From Methanobacteriota archaeon (GTDB taxonomy: Archaea > Thermoplasmatota > Poseidoniia > Poseidoniales > Poseidoniaceae), in NCBI GenBank assembly GCA_018645535.1, contig JABGWN010000182.1:1-7840 (forward strand): 7,840 nt of DNA. Reading direction: 5' to 3'. Positions 6,999 through 7,840 of the stretch are shown one piece after another (position 1 is the stretch's first letter; every line of letters begins with the position of its first letter). Below the pieces are notes generated by a model. It saw only the letters and a program-made list of their open reading frames with translations, searched no databases and had not been told where the DNA came from. The translations under genes and the position numbers were made by a program.

Positions 6999-7840
6999 AT
7001 GGCCGGGTCCTTGGAAGGTCGGAGCGTTGCTTTCTTCGTTCTGTTCCTATTCGTTTTCGCACCGTTCACTTCCCTTGCCCCTTCTGCTTCATTTGAGGTT
7101 CTTGAAGAGGCTACTGCTCCTAATTTTGTCGGTGAGAATACACCTGTTACTGTTGATATTCGGCCAGGCCAACCAAGCCAAAACCCGTTTGAGTTGACAC
7201 TTCCTTCATCGACAGGTTCAATCACGAACCTTGAGATGACGATGCAATCTGTACCGCTTCAAAATTCTCAGACCCTCTTGTGGCAAGGCGCTTCTGCATG
7301 GAACCATCCAGATGCTAATCACAGCAACACCTACTCTCAATCAGGGTCGTTAACAGGGTCTGGTTCTTCACCAGGATATGATTTCAACAACGGGGCTCAA
7401 GGATGGACGTTCTCAAATTCTTTCAGTGGTCGCGTTACAACCCCTGCTTGCGGATACAACGGCTCGAGTGGCGGTTCTCTCCGGACCTACGCTGGTTCTA
7501 CATATGCAACTTCTCCAGTGATCGATCTTTCAAATCGTGTAAGTATTCCATTCCACGCTTGGGTTCATGAGGGCCAATTGGGTTGTGGGGAAACTCCAGA
7601 TACGAATGAAAACCTCCAATTCCAATACAAGGATGCTGCTGGAACTTGGACTGCATTCCGAACGTTCAGCGGGGGTGGAGCTGTGACTTCCAATTCTCAG
7701 TTTATGACCACCTTGCCAGCTGGTGCTTATCATTCAAATTTCCAGGTTCGTATTCATCAGAACAGCGGTAGTGGAACATGCTGTGATTATTGGTTTGTAG
7801 ACGATGTAAAAATTGTCCTTCCTCCGGTAACGGAATGGAC
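6999..7840 (+). CDS. Large secreted protein with MAM/reelin-like beta-sandwich domain, C-terminus cut by window edge
   Basis: An open plus-strand frame from ATG 6999 runs off the right edge, giving 280 visible residues. Residues 1-30 form a signal peptide: MAGSLEGRS, a hydrophobic core from about 10 to 22, then a small-residue region (SLAPSA, 25-30) with likely cleavage near there. After a strand-rich segment (about 31-125), residues 128-275 match the pattern of MAM/reelin-repeat-like jelly-roll domains. Visible elements are YDFNNGAQGWTFSN (127-140), a glycine-rich patch around C151, SPVIDLSN (172-179), a mid-domain cysteine C196, and the closing YWFVDDVKIVLP (264-275). Such domains are common in extracellular adhesins, glycan-binding proteins and proteases, and the missing part may carry another domain. 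C261 and C262 are adjacent, so two disulfides within the domain are possible. The gene is divergent from ileS and may share its A/T-rich promoter block. No catalytic function can be assigned from the visible part. Confidence 0.85.
   Translation, partial: MAGSLEGRSVAFFVLFLFVFAPFTSLAPSASFEVLEEATAPNFVGENTPVTVDIRPGQPSQNPFELTLPSSTGSITNLEMTMQSVPLQNSQTLLWQGASAWNHPDANHSNTYSQSGSLTGSGSSPGYDFNNGAQGWTFSNSFSGRVTTPACGYNGSSGGSLRTYAGSTYATSPVIDLSNRVSIPFHAWVHEGQLGCGETPDTNENLQFQYKDAAGTWTAFRTFSGGGAVTSNSQFMTTLPAGAYHSNFQVRIHQNSGSGTCCDYWFVDDVKIVLPPVTEW

Noticed and set aside
6971..7225. Minus-strand open frame of 84 codons opposite the secreted-protein start
   Set aside because: It is antisense to a clear signal peptide and mature domain, and its composition looks like a shadow frame.

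Overview
The window is a compact, protein-coding stretch that most likely comes from an archaeon. Its gene set and the style of its secreted proteins suggest a marine planktonic Thermoplasmatota (Poseidoniales / Marine Group II type), but this assignment is inferred and rests on no marker gene. Supporting signs are a helix-hairpin-helix MutS relative of the archaeal type, an A/T-rich element about 26 bases upstream of a start codon as expected for an archaeal TATA box on a leaderless gene, an archaeal lipoprotein, and a secreted protein with a MAM/reelin-like fold. No rRNA, tRNA, CRISPR array, insertion sequence or integrase was seen.

Layout: four genes lie head to tail on the minus strand, read from high to low coordinates. 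They are isoleucyl-tRNA synthetase (ileS, 6916 to 3626), a BtuF/TroA-like helical-backbone metal receptor without a signal peptide (3616 to 2849), a lipoprotein with Asp-box (BNR-like) motifs (2840 to 1443), and the N-terminal 462 residues of a MutS-family protein that runs off the left edge (1387 to 1). The gaps are 9, 8 and 55 bases, so at least the first three probably form one operon. The 55-base gap holds a perfect 8-bp inverted repeat and may mark a new promoter or a transcript boundary. Divergent from ileS, a secreted protein starts at 6999 and runs off the right edge. The 82-base ileS/secreted-gene interval contains one A/T-rich block that could serve as TATA element in both directions.

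Functionally the operon mixes translation (IleRS), small-ligand binding (the receptor), cell-surface function (the lipoprotein) and DNA maintenance (the MutS relative). I see no single pathway that joins them. I find no convincing new defence or mobile system here. The most notable point is the IleRS signature motif, which reads G-I-H-H instead of H-I-G-H. This swapped form has been linked to very strong mupirocin resistance in some type-2 IleRS enzymes. No stretch longer than about 100 bases lacks a gene.
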